Source of the DNA: JBHIFB01 sp046760905
GTDB lineage: Bacteria > Gemmatimonadota > CAZMKB01
Assembly: GCA_046760905.1 (NCBI GenBank)
Contig: JBHIFB010000079.1
Coordinates: 1-14,533, forward strand
Reading direction: 5' to 3'
Length of the DNA: 14,533 nt
This document shows, piece after piece, positions 7,453 through 14,490 of this stretch. Every line of letters begins with the position of its first letter. The stretch's first letter is position 1. Made by a program: the position numbers and the translations under genes. The notes below the pieces were generated by a model. That model was not told where the DNA came from and made no database searches. It worked only from the letters and a program-made list of their open reading frames with translations.

Positions 7453-8580
7453 TCACTCAGGGCCGTACGCCTGGTATGGCTGAATGACGGGAAAGTCCCG
7501 GCCCCGCTCGCGGTAATCGTCTAACCAGTAAGCATCCGGATTGGTCCTGAAAGAGAGGAACCTGCCGTTGTCTTGGGGATGAGCTGCGAGGTGGTATCTG
7601 AAGTAGATTCGCTCAGTCGTTTTCCCCACGACCTCGATCTTCCCGGTCGCATGCGACAGCACATAACGGGCTCTTTTTGCGAGGCCGGCAATTCCCTTCT
7701 TGGCCCGTTCGAAAATCTCATAGGCCTCTTCAACAGGGACCGCATACGTCTTATTGCCCCTTGAGGGACGACACTGGAAAACGTAGTAAGGCGGCACCCC
7801 CAGGAAGGAAAGCTTCCTGAGAAGTTCCTGCAACACCACCGGGTCATCGTTTATACCCCGGATTATCGGGGTCTGATTGCAGAGAAGTGCTCCTGCCTTT
7901 CTCAGCAGATTCAAAGCCCTAATAGCTACGTCTGTCAATTCCCTGGGGTGGTTGAAGTGAGTCATCACATAGATTCTCTTCCTCGTCGTACTGTATTTGT
8001 CGATCATTTCAAGAAGGTCGGGATCATCGATGATGCGATAGGGATTGAAGGCGGGAATTTTCGAACCTATCCTTATAATATGAACATGATCAATCCTGGC
8101 CAGCTCGCTGATTATCTCCTCGAGCCTGCGTGTCGATGACATCAAGGGGTCGCCTCCGGTGAGTAAGACGTTTGTGATCTCCCGATGGGCTTTGATATAC
8201 TCCAGGGCCCCCGGCAGATCCCTGAGTTTCTCGGAACGGTCTTTCATGAATATCCTCTTGCGGAAGCAGTAGCGGCATATCCCTCCGCATACGTTGTTCA
8301 CGATAAAAAGCGCCGTGGGGCTGTATTTATGTTCGAGACCGGGCAGGACCGTGAACCTTTTCTCATTTGAAGGATCGAGACGACCCCAGACCTGGAGCTC
8401 CTCACAGCTGGGAATGACCACCCGTCGCAGCGGATCTAATGGATCGTCCCAGTCGATGAGAGACAGATAGTACTCATTCGAGCGAAATGCGAACTTCTCC
8501 GTGACAGGGCTCAATTCGTCCAGATCATGACACGTGAGGCCATCGACCTTCTCTATATCCGTTATGTATCTCACCTTCAT
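7453..8580 (-). CDS. KamA-family radical SAM protein (lysine 2,3-aminomutase-like, substrate unknown)
   Basis: 375 residues. The radical-SAM cluster motif CGGICRYC (C98, C102, C105) is followed by FRKR, where R107 matches the carboxylate-binding arginine of lysine 2,3-aminomutase. Also present are LLTGGDPL (139-146, SAM contact) and TPIIRGINDD (237-246), whose D245 matches a substrate-binding aspartate. The C-terminal PLP/substrate segment differs: SHATGKIEVVGK (309-320) replaces the SGxxxPxxxVD plus glycine-rich GGGGK segment of the clostridial enzyme. The second substrate aspartate is therefore a glycine, and the PLP lysine could be K320 or K314. No zinc-binding C-terminal tail of the clostridial type is seen. 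Start is ATG at 8580 with a strong AAAGGGGGG site five bases upstream; an in-frame extension to 8670 is rejected. Stands alone. A beta-lysine osmolyte role or an EF-P modification role is possible but not shown. Confidence 0.85.
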   Translation of the reverse strand: MKVRYITDIEKVDGLTCHDLDELSPVTEKFAFRSNEYYLSLIDWDDPLDPLRRVVIPSCEELQVWGRLDPSNEKRFTVLPGLEHKYSPTALFIVNNVCGGICRYCFRKRIFMKDRSEKLRDLPGALEYIKAHREITNVLLTGGDPLMSSTRRLEEIISELARIDHVHIIRIGSKIPAFNPYRIIDDPDLLEMIDKYSTTRKRIYVMTHFNHPRELTDVAIRALNLLRKAGALLCNQTPIIRGINDDPVVLQELLRKLSFLGVPPYYVFQCRPSRGNKTYAVPVEEAYEIFERAKKGIAGLAKRARYVLSHATGKIEVVGKTTERIYFRYHLAAHPQDNGRFLSFRTNPDAYWLDDYRERGRDFPVIQPYQAYGPE

Positions 8581-9050
8581 GCAAGCCCCCCTTTCTGAAG
8601 TGTATAAACCATAAGGATTGCTTTGCCTGGAATCCATGCCTGCAAGTGGCTCACCTTCTCGTAAGGACAACCCAGCTATGGAATTGATGGAAAATTATAT
8701 TTATTGATCAGTTAAGTGGGCTATTCGATTTCTGGTTGCTATCCCTTTTTTCGATTGCGCAAAGGGCGACGCACTACCTGCTCGCCCCGAACCCTAGATA
8801 CTCCTTGTGCCCTTGGATAGCATCTTCACTTTTTCCATCTTTTTCTCTGATAATAAATTACCTAAATTCACGGTTTCTGTCAAGGCTCCCGTGAGCGAGG
8901 AACCTCCCCATTTTCCAGGATAGAGGAGCGTCATTTTAACCGGTCAACCAACATACCGGATTAAAGGGAGGCTCTCCTGATCAGAGGGGCAGAAGTATTG
9001 CAGCGCTTTCGTAATATCATTTAATACGGCTAATGATACAATTTCAATAG
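8581..9050. other. divergent intergenic region with hairpins, no gene seen
   Basis: Separates the divergent KamA-like and macro-domain genes, so it must hold both promoters. Only the macro promoter is clear. Inverted repeats seen are CCCTTT (8743-8748) with AAAGGG (8761-8766); TTTAACCGG (8935-8943) with CCGG-A-TTAAA (8956-8965, one bulge, 12-base loop); and GGAG-GCT-CTCC (8967-8977), which runs into the palindrome CTGATCAG (8977-8984). None has a terminator-like U run. They could be operators or decayed repeat material. No open frame with family features is visible. Confidence 0.5.
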
Positions 9051-9079
9051 TTGACAGCCGTGTGGAGATCTTGTACTAT
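9051..9079 (+). promoter_or_regulatory. sigma70-type promoter of the macro-domain gene
   Basis: A perfect -35 hexamer TTGACA (9051-9056) is followed after 17 bases by TACTAT (9074-9079, four of six consensus bases). Transcription would start near 9086, giving a leader of about 17 bases before the start codon at 9103, with AAGGGAGG (9091-9098) as ribosome binding site. The -35, spacing and position agree well. Confidence 0.7.
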
Positions 9080-9102
9080 CAATAATAAGCAAGGGAGGCC
9101 TG

Positions 9103-9630
9103 ATGAAGAGAGAGTTATTCGGGAAGGTGATTGAGCTCGTCCAGGGGGACATCACCGAGCTGGACACAGACGCCATCGTGAACCCTGCCAATGTCCATCT
9201 CCAGATGGGAGGAGGCGTTGCCGGTGCCATCAGGCGAAAGGGCGGAAAAAAGATCCAGGAGGAGTGCGACCAGATAGGCAGGATAGAGGTGGGTGAGGCC
9301 GTTATCACGGGCGGAGGCGACTTGAGGGCGAGGCACGTGATTCATGCCGTCGGACCGCGGATGGGAGAGGGGGATGAGGACAGAAAGCTTCGGGCGGCGA
9401 CCCTAAATTCGCTCAAGGTGGCTGATGAAAATGCCCTGAAGTCAATCGCTTTCCCGGCGATAAGCACGGGAATCTTCGGGTATCCGCTTGACAGATGTGC
9501 GGTCGTGATGCTAAACGCCACCAAGAACTACCTCTCCGGTGAATCGGGCCTGGAGAGGATAGTATTCTGTCTGTATGATTCACTCGCCCTCGAGAAGTTC
9601 AAGAAGGCCCTCGCCGAATTGCCGGGTTGA
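9103..9630 (+). CDS. macro-domain protein (predicted ADP-ribose / O-acetyl-ADP-ribose hydrolase)
   Basis: 175 residues that consist of one macro domain, normal for stand-alone bacterial members (MacroD-type, E. coli YmdB-like). Motifs in order are VQGDIT (13-18), DAIVNPAN (23-30), GGGVAGAI (36-43, phosphate-binding loop) and PAISTGIFGYP (118-128). The first catalytic-region motif reads NPAN where MacroD enzymes usually have NAAN. Related proteins remove ADP-ribose from proteins or deacetylate O-acetyl-ADP-ribose; which applies here is unknown. Start is ATG at 9103 with AAGGGAGG just upstream and its own promoter. It is the only intact plus-strand gene, and its stop lies two bases from the stop of the converging DUF6029 gene. 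No ADP-ribosyltransferase, sirtuin or NAD gene is next to it. Confidence 0.9.
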   Translation: MKRELFGKVIELVQGDITELDTDAIVNPANVHLQMGGGVAGAIRRKGGKKIQEECDQIGRIEVGEAVITGGGDLRARHVIHAVGPRMGEGDEDRKLRAATLNSLKVADENALKSIAFPAISTGIFGYPLDRCAVVMLNATKNYLSGESGLERIVFCLYDSLALEKFKKALAELPG

Positions 9631-9632
9631 GC

Positions 9633-11183
9633 TCAGAAACGGGTGAACATCTTCACCTCGAGCCCCTTGAATTCGGGCTCGAACCTGCAAACACCACCCA
9701 CGCAATTGAACCCGCCGTGGCGGGAACCATACATCACGCTGATGTTGTTGCTCTCGGTAATATTGTAGCTCACCAAGGCGAATGTCCATCTTGTCCTGTC
9801 TGAAGTCTCGCCTGGAAGCTTCTGTTCTGGCAGTTTCTTATTGGTCCACTCGTTTACAAACGAGAAGGTCCATTTAGGGGCCCTGGAGTATTCGAAGAGA
9901 ACATACTCATGATCGAATTCTCCCAGCCAGAAGAACCCCTCCTCTGTAAAGGGCAACGGTATGGTATCTCCCTTTACATGCTGGTGCTGCAATTCGGTTC
10001 TCACGCTGTTTACATCATCGATGAAGTATTCGAGTTCCAGTATGGGAGTGTAGTTTCTCGTATGCGTGTCGGCACTCTCCATGCGATAGTCGAAGGAGGC
10101 GACCGTCCTGAGTTTATTGCCGAAATATCTTTCGACCTCCCCGTAGTATTCCTCGAATATCTGTTCGTCTTCCTTCCCCCAGGTATTGCTGGTATTGAGA
10201 AGCATGGTGGTGTTCACATCGGGAGACCAGGTGGCCTCAAGCTGGTAGCCCTCCTCGTTATCCGCATTCAGCTGATGGGGGAATCGATTCAATAGTGCAT
10301 ATGTGTGTTCCCTAGAAAGGGCAGGAGGGTTGTTGTAATCGGTAAAATCAGAAGACCTGAAAGCCAGACTATCATAATTTTTATACTCCATGCTGAGACC
10401 GAGGCCGGCCATGCTGAACGATGTTGCGAGGTACACTCCCTGGCCATCATAGCCCGGACCGGGGATCCTCCCATACTCACCGTAAAAATCAACTTTCCCG
10501 AGCGATACCTCTCCCCTGAAGGCGGCGAACTCCTCTCTTTGAAAATTATCCCTCCTGTTTGAGAGAAAGCTGGTTCCCAAAGTAACATTGTCGAGGAGAT
10601 CTGCCTCGACATCGATAGCATGAAGCTGATCGACCCTCGTCCTCGGAATATCCGGGAAAAACGTCGGGTCATTGGAGGTCATCCGTCCCGTGAGGGCTTT
10701 CAGCCGGAACTTCCAGCGGCGGGCCTCGAGTAAGAGTCCGTCCATGCTGTTATCAATCCTTATGAAACGGTCTTCGTAAAGCCTGAGTGTCATGCCCCTG
10801 CCGAACATGGTGTAAAAGTCCCCGAGTGTGACAGCGAACCCATCGCCCCTGTAGGTGGCATATCTGTAAGTTATGCCCTGAGATGATGCATCGTCTATCT
10901 CATCGAGCAGCTCACCGGTGTCCGGATTTATCCGTAAATTTTCTCTGGGTTGATACAGCTCATAACGGAAGCCGAGCTCGAAGGGCGACAGGTCGTAGTC
11001 GAAGTCGAACCAGTCCTCGACTATCTCCAGGTTCGTCCCATCTTCCAGGGAATATTCGAGCTGGTTCGATGCACTCACATTGGTATATGATGGTGATTGG
11101 GCGGATGAAGTCCCAAAAATCAAAAAGCATAAAAAGAGGGCTGCGACATAAATGGAGCCAGCCCGCAGCCAGCCCCTACTCAC
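9633..11183 (-). CDS. DUF6029-type outer-membrane beta-barrel protein
   Basis: 516 residues with a signal peptide (about 1-28, hydrophobic core followed by SSAQS). The body is rich in alternating aromatic and polar strands, as in an outer-membrane beta-barrel, and ends in phenylalanine (KMFTRF), the usual barrel-assembly signal. Early DYDLSPFELGFRYELYQP and GDFYTMFGRGMTLRLYED segments and the late CVGGVCRFEPEFKG segment fit DUF6029, a family of unknown function. The only cysteines after the signal peptide are C494 and C499. Start is GTG at 11183, overlapping the TlpA-type stop by eight bases (GTGAGTAG), with AAGGAG seven bases upstream, so translation is probably coupled. Last gene of the four-gene envelope operon. 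Function unknown. Confidence 0.8.
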   Translation of the reverse strand: MSRGWLRAGSIYVAALFLCFLIFGTSSAQSPSYTNVSASNQLEYSLEDGTNLEIVEDWFDFDYDLSPFELGFRYELYQPRENLRINPDTGELLDEIDDASSQGITYRYATYRGDGFAVTLGDFYTMFGRGMTLRLYEDRFIRIDNSMDGLLLEARRWKFRLKALTGRMTSNDPTFFPDIPRTRVDQLHAIDVEADLLDNVTLGTSFLSNRRDNFQREEFAAFRGEVSLGKVDFYGEYGRIPGPGYDGQGVYLATSFSMAGLGLSMEYKNYDSLAFRSSDFTDYNNPPALSREHTYALLNRFPHQLNADNEEGYQLEATWSPDVNTTMLLNTSNTWGKEDEQIFEEYYGEVERYFGNKLRTVASFDYRMESADTHTRNYTPILELEYFIDDVNSVRTELQHQHVKGDTIPLPFTEEGFFWLGEFDHEYVLFEYSRAPKWTFSFVNEWTNKKLPEQKLPGETSDRTRWTFALVSYNITESNNISVMYGSRHGGFNCVGGVCRFEPEFKGLEVKMFTRF

Positions 11184-11748
11184 CTTCTGACTCCTTCTCC
11201 ATCCGATTTAGGTTGGGCTTTTCATCTATGAGCGCTAAGAGCTTCTGTTCCACTTTCTTCTCATCACCTGGGCGGTAGCCATAGTTTTTAAAGACGATGT
11301 CACCTTCTGTATTTACAATGAACGTGTAGGGGAAAAGATGGACGTTGAACTTCCTCGAAACATCCTTGTTGGGATCGAGCAAGACGGTGAAGGTGTAATT
11401 GTGACCGTTTATGAAGGATTTAACCTTCGAGAGGCTTCTCGGGCTGTCGACAGATATGGCAAGCAGCGAAACGCCTGCCTCTTTGTACCTGTCATATATC
11501 TCCTGAAGATGTGGGAGCTCCCTGATACATGGTTTGCACCAGGTGGCCCAGAAATTAATCACGACCGGACCCTTTTTGAGTATCTCACTCAACACGGCCT
11601 CTGATCCATCCAGCTTCTCAAGCGTGAAATCAGGGGCCTTCAGGTTCTCTGCTGTCGCAGCGCCGGGGCTCGAATAGAGCATCGCCGCGAAAAAAAAGAT
11701 TCCAAGGAGTATCTTGCCGCTTTCTTTGTTCGACACACGAATAAACAA
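11176..11748 (-). CDS. TlpA-family thiol-disulfide oxidoreductase
   Basis: 190 residues. An N-terminal hydrophobic segment (about 13-32, ending AATAE) is a signal peptide or anchor, so it acts in the periplasm. The thioredoxin-like domain shows APDFTLEKLDG (38-48), NFWATWCKPC with redox cysteines C71 and C74, LLAISVDS, and the cis-proline site FPYTFIVN. The family is TlpA/ResA-like, usually a reductant of disulfides in exported proteins or cytochrome c apoproteins. No cytochrome maturation genes are nearby; it overlaps the DUF6029 gene, whose mature protein has one CX4C pair. Start is TTG at 11748, with AGGAG seven bases upstream, 35 bases after the preceding gene. A T8 run in the mRNA encodes part of the hydrophobic segment. 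Substrate is inferred, not shown. Confidence 0.9.
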   Translation of the reverse strand: MFIRVSNKESGKILLGIFFFAAMLYSSPGAATAENLKAPDFTLEKLDGSEAVLSEILKKGPVVINFWATWCKPCIRELPHLQEIYDRYKEAGVSLLAISVDSPRSLSKVKSFINGHNYTFTVLLDPNKDVSRKFNVHLFPYTFIVNTEGDIVFKNYGYRPGDEKKVEQKLLALIDEKPNLNRMEKESEGE

Positions 11749-11783
11749 AACCTCACTCCTTACTCAAGAGATAAGTTAATATT

Positions 11784-13208
11784 TCACCTCACAAGAAGCA
11801 TCTTCCTGGTTATTACGCGATCCCCTGCTGTGAGGCGGTACAGGTAAACACCGCTCGGCATATCCAGCCCGTCACCATCCTTCCCATTCCACATGAAGGA
11901 GTGCCTTCCGGGCATCAACTCTCCGTCAAAGAGATTTCGGACCATTCTACCGCGCAGGGAATAGATTGCAAGTGCGACATTCATCTTCGTATCATCCGGA
12001 CCAACAATGTCGACTACGATTTGAGTCTGCGGGTTGAAAGGATTCGGATGGTTCTGGCGCAGCACCACATCTCCTGGAAGCGGTACATCCTTCCGGCCCG
12101 CATCATCGATGCCAACCGGTGCCATCAGCCAATCGATGATCCTCTGCATGAGCTCGGATCGTACTTCCTGGCTGTTTATCGCCTCGTACCCGAAGGACAT
12201 GTAAACAACCTTGCGCCCGTCGGTCTGGACTTTTATCGCTCCTGCGTTGTCCTGGTCGTATTCGAACACCCGGCTGGCGGGAGGAATCGGTGATATCGCA
12301 TCCGGGCTCGTCTGGTTGTCGGCACCGTCGCCTCCCTGGATCAGGATGTCTATTCCATCGGAAATGGGATCCCCCGGGATCCCGGAGAGTGAATGTGAGC
12401 CTATATCATCGCTAAGATATTGTGCGCCGAGATAATTATTATAGAATTCAAGTGTACTCTGGCTGTATTCATCGCTTGAAGAGTCGGAAAGGGCGAAACC
12501 GATGTCCTGCCCGCTGATAAAAAGCCTCCCGGAATTATCCAGGAAGCCGCCGATTGCATTCCGGTCCTCCTCGGAGAGGGTCGGGCTCGCCTCACCCGTT
12601 TCCCAGATGATGGCCTGGAAGTGGGAGAGATCGTCCTGCGTGGGAGCCTGGTCACTCCTGCGCCATGTTCCCTGGATAAGTCCCGGGCCTATCGCGTTCT
12701 CATAGTAGGATTCGTAATCTTCTCCCCCGTCATCGTCTACCACCAGTATCTCTGTGCCGTCGGATATGAAGGTGAAGTGAAGCGTCCTGGCGAGGGATGG
12801 ATCCCTCATGGAGGTCACAGTCAGGGAAGCGTATCCGGCCCCATGAACTTCCGGCCCACCGAATGTCTTGGACACGAAGGTAACGTCCATGAGCGAATCG
12901 TATTCACCAACGCCGAGGGTCTCTGCAGCAGTGGTGACAAACGGGGGAAAGCAGAATCCCTGGATACAGAGAAGCGCATCCCAGGAGGTATCCGGCAAGT
13001 CCCTCTCCAGCTGAATTGTGAATATATCTGCAGAATCACCTGTGTTTGTGAGATAAGCATACATTGGAAAAGAGAAGCTCAATGTGTCTATCGCTATGTG
13101 AAGGGGAGCTTCGAATTCGAAATCGGCCCCCTGTTCCCCACCCGATGCGGATGCCGCATTCCATACTAAAAGGACGATCGATAAAATCGGAATCAGTAAA
13201 TTTCTCAT
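11784..13208 (-). CDS. secreted protein with C-terminal FlgD-like / type IX-type sorting domain
   Basis: 474 residues. A signal peptide (about 1-22) is followed by a beta-rich domain (about 28-150) holding the only two cysteines, C81 and C86 in CIQGFCFPPF. This resembles a beta domain found in Omp28-type and other FCB secreted proteins. Next is an alpha/beta segment (about 152-362, TEILVVDDDGGEDY ... GRLFISGQDIGFAL ... VVYMSFGYEAI) that recalls class I glutaminase/ThuA-like folds without their catalytic cysteine. The C-terminus (about 383-474) has LRQNHPNPFNPQTQI, VALAIYSLRGRMVR, SFMWNGKDGDG and PSGVYLYRLTAGD, a FlgD-Ig/type A sorting domain used for secretion or surface attachment. Start is ATG at 13208, six bases after GGGAGG; a GTG at 13211 is too close. 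It begins 12 bases after the lipoprotein gene. Substrate unknown. Confidence 0.85.
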   Translation of the reverse strand: MRNLLIPILSIVLLVWNAASASGGEQGADFEFEAPLHIAIDTLSFSFPMYAYLTNTGDSADIFTIQLERDLPDTSWDALLCIQGFCFPPFVTTAAETLGVGEYDSLMDVTFVSKTFGGPEVHGAGYASLTVTSMRDPSLARTLHFTFISDGTEILVVDDDGGEDYESYYENAIGPGLIQGTWRRSDQAPTQDDLSHFQAIIWETGEASPTLSEEDRNAIGGFLDNSGRLFISGQDIGFALSDSSSDEYSQSTLEFYNNYLGAQYLSDDIGSHSLSGIPGDPISDGIDILIQGGDGADNQTSPDAISPIPPASRVFEYDQDNAGAIKVQTDGRKVVYMSFGYEAINSQEVRSELMQRIIDWLMAPVGIDDAGRKDVPLPGDVVLRQNHPNPFNPQTQIVVDIVGPDDTKMNVALAIYSLRGRMVRNLFDGELMPGRHSFMWNGKDGDGLDMPSGVYLYRLTAGDRVITRKMLLVR

Positions 13209-13220
13209 CACATGCCTCCC

Positions 13221-14210
13221 TCACTCATGATCCGAGCAGGCCTGCAGCACCTCGCGGCTCTCCTGGCTTTGAATGAATACAATGGTCTCAATGTTCTCCT
13301 CGTTCCACGTGTCATCAATTGTCACCTGTCTTTCGAAGTTCAGGGCATCATCCTTGGTTATTGTGAAGGACTCACCAGCTGCATCGGGAAGCATCTTCCT
13401 CATGATGTGCTGGAAATCGGTCTCTCCATTTATGCCGGGCGGCGTGTCGAAATGTATTTTGCTCTCAACGACGACGAAATGTATCACGAGATCGGAATAG
13501 CCGGGGTCCTGCGCAGCAATCACATGGGCCCTCACAGTATACTGGCCCCCGGAGATCTCGTATTCGGCATCGAGGAGAAGCGGTGAAGGCCTTGAAAGCT
13601 CCTCCTCGATATCCGCCCTGACTTCGGATTCATCGAGTGATGGAGGGGAGAGCGTGCCATCGACCCAAAGATCAGGTATTCCGAGAATGCCGTAAAAGCT
13701 TGTCCGGGCACTGTTGTCAGCGGGATTGTGAAGGTAGAATGGATCAATAGGTGAGGGGAAATTGGGATGATACTTTATCGCTACGATTTTTTCGATGCCG
13801 AACTCCTCAACGAGGCCATCCAGAATCACGCTGGCCTCTGCACAGGGAATGCAGCTCGTATTGGAGAATTCTTCAATCAGCACGGTTCTGGAGATGGATT
13901 CGGCTGAGAGAGTGAAGGAAGTAGTTGAAAACTCTCCTAATTCTACTTCTACCACCACCTCCTGTGGTTCAGAATTAAATCCTTCGAGGGAAACACTCAC
14001 TACATGCTGGCCCGTTGGAATCCCGGTGAGGGTATCGGGAGTGACTCTACCTGTCCAAGTCCCGTCAAGGAAGATGGAGGCACCAGCTGGCTCTGAGGTC
14101 ACTGATATGGCGCCGACCATTCCGACCCCGGCAGGGTCCTTCTGGCCGCATGAAAAAGTGAAAGCCATGCTCATTATGTAAAGGAATAATATATATCCAG
14201 GGCTTTTCAA
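13221..14210 (-). CDS. PEGA-domain and Omp28-like thioredoxin-fold lipoprotein
   Basis: 329 residues. A short signal peptide ends in FTFSC; C21 is a plausible lipid-attached cysteine, though the lipobox is loose. A PEGA domain follows (about 34-102; SVTSEPAGASIFLDG and GIPTGQHVVSVSLEGF are typical), a surface-type beta domain found in exported proteins. The rest is Omp28-like with a thioredoxin fold: LIEEFSNTSCIPCAEAS with C120 and C123, KYHPNFP, and GIPDLWVDG with the expected cis-proline. C324 lies near the end. Start chosen is TTG at 14210, which has GGAG nine bases upstream and gives MKSPGYILFL. A TTG at 14237 adds nine residues but lacks a ribosome binding site. First gene of the envelope operon. 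Predicted to act in the periplasm or at the outer membrane in disulfide exchange; that role is inferred. Confidence 0.83.
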   Translation of the reverse strand: MKSPGYILFLYIMSMAFTFSCGQKDPAGVGMVGAISVTSEPAGASIFLDGTWTGRVTPDTLTGIPTGQHVVSVSLEGFNSEPQEVVVEVELGEFSTTSFTLSAESISRTVLIEEFSNTSCIPCAEASVILDGLVEEFGIEKIVAIKYHPNFPSPIDPFYLHNPADNSARTSFYGILGIPDLWVDGTLSPPSLDESEVRADIEEELSRPSPLLLDAEYEISGGQYTVRAHVIAAQDPGYSDLVIHFVVVESKIHFDTPPGINGETDFQHIMRKMLPDAAGESFTITKDDALNFERQVTIDDTWNEENIETIVFIQSQESREVLQACSDHE

Positions 14211-14254
14211 ACCACGACACTCCAGCTCGATCAACAACCGCTAATGCCGAAGCT

Positions 14255-14287
14255 TTTCTCCCATATTCGATTGATCGAGGGGAGAAA
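14255..14287 (-). promoter_or_regulatory. two-tier leader hairpin upstream of the envelope operon
   Basis: TTTCTCCC (14255-14262) and GGGAGAAA (14280-14287) are exact inverted repeats. The 17-base loop between them contains a second small stem, TCGA (14267-14270) and TCGA (14275-14278), around TTGA. It lies between the predicted transcription start and the first gene, so it could shape mRNA stability or translation, or be an operator. No U run follows on the minus strand, so it is not a simple terminator. Confidence 0.5.
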
Positions 14288-14329
14288 GCGTGCAGAGACA
14301 CGATGAAGTATTTTGAAAATAGCCTCCAA

Positions 14330-14358
14330 AATTTAAGATATCAACTTCTTCAAGTCAA
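14330..14358 (-). promoter_or_regulatory. sigma70-type promoter of the envelope operon
   Basis: On the minus strand TTGACT (14353-14358, five of six -35 bases) is followed after exactly 17 bases by TAAATT (14330-14335, four of six -10 bases). Transcription would begin near 14322, leaving a leader of about 110 bases. It lies only 13 bases inside the right repeat copy, so the repeat may sit immediately upstream of this promoter. Confidence 0.5.
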
Positions 14359-14371
14359 CAAAATTGAGGGC

Positions 14372-14478
14372 TTTCCCAAAAAATTTAAACTTACTTTCTG
14401 TAACTGTGTAAATACCAAAAGCTAGTAATTCAATGTTTCTGGAACTTAGAGCCCTTAAGTTCGACGCTTCGCATTGAC
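14372..14478 (-). repeat. 107-base dispersed repeat, right copy (inverted partner at 88-194)
   Basis: Reverse complement of the left copy with five mismatches and no gaps. The internal hairpin is kept exactly: GAACTTA (14442-14448) and TAAGTTC (14456-14462). The outer end is GTCAATGCG read on the minus strand, identical in both copies, and similarity stops at 14479. The flanking sequence differs entirely from that of the left copy, which points to an inserted or dispersed unit and not to a longer duplication. Confidence 0.9.
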
Positions 14479-14490
14479 CCAGCTAAGTGC

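Noticed and set aside
8581..8670. Longer KamA-like start at 8670
   Set aside because: The added residues are not conserved-looking, while the ATG at 8580 has a strong AAAGGGGGG ribosome binding site and matches the MKVRYITDIE start of the family.
11784..13208. Functional glutaminase/ThuA-like enzyme in the secreted protein
   Set aside because: The alpha/beta segment resembles the fold by eye, but no catalytic cysteine or histidine triad is visible; the only cysteines are in the preceding beta domain.
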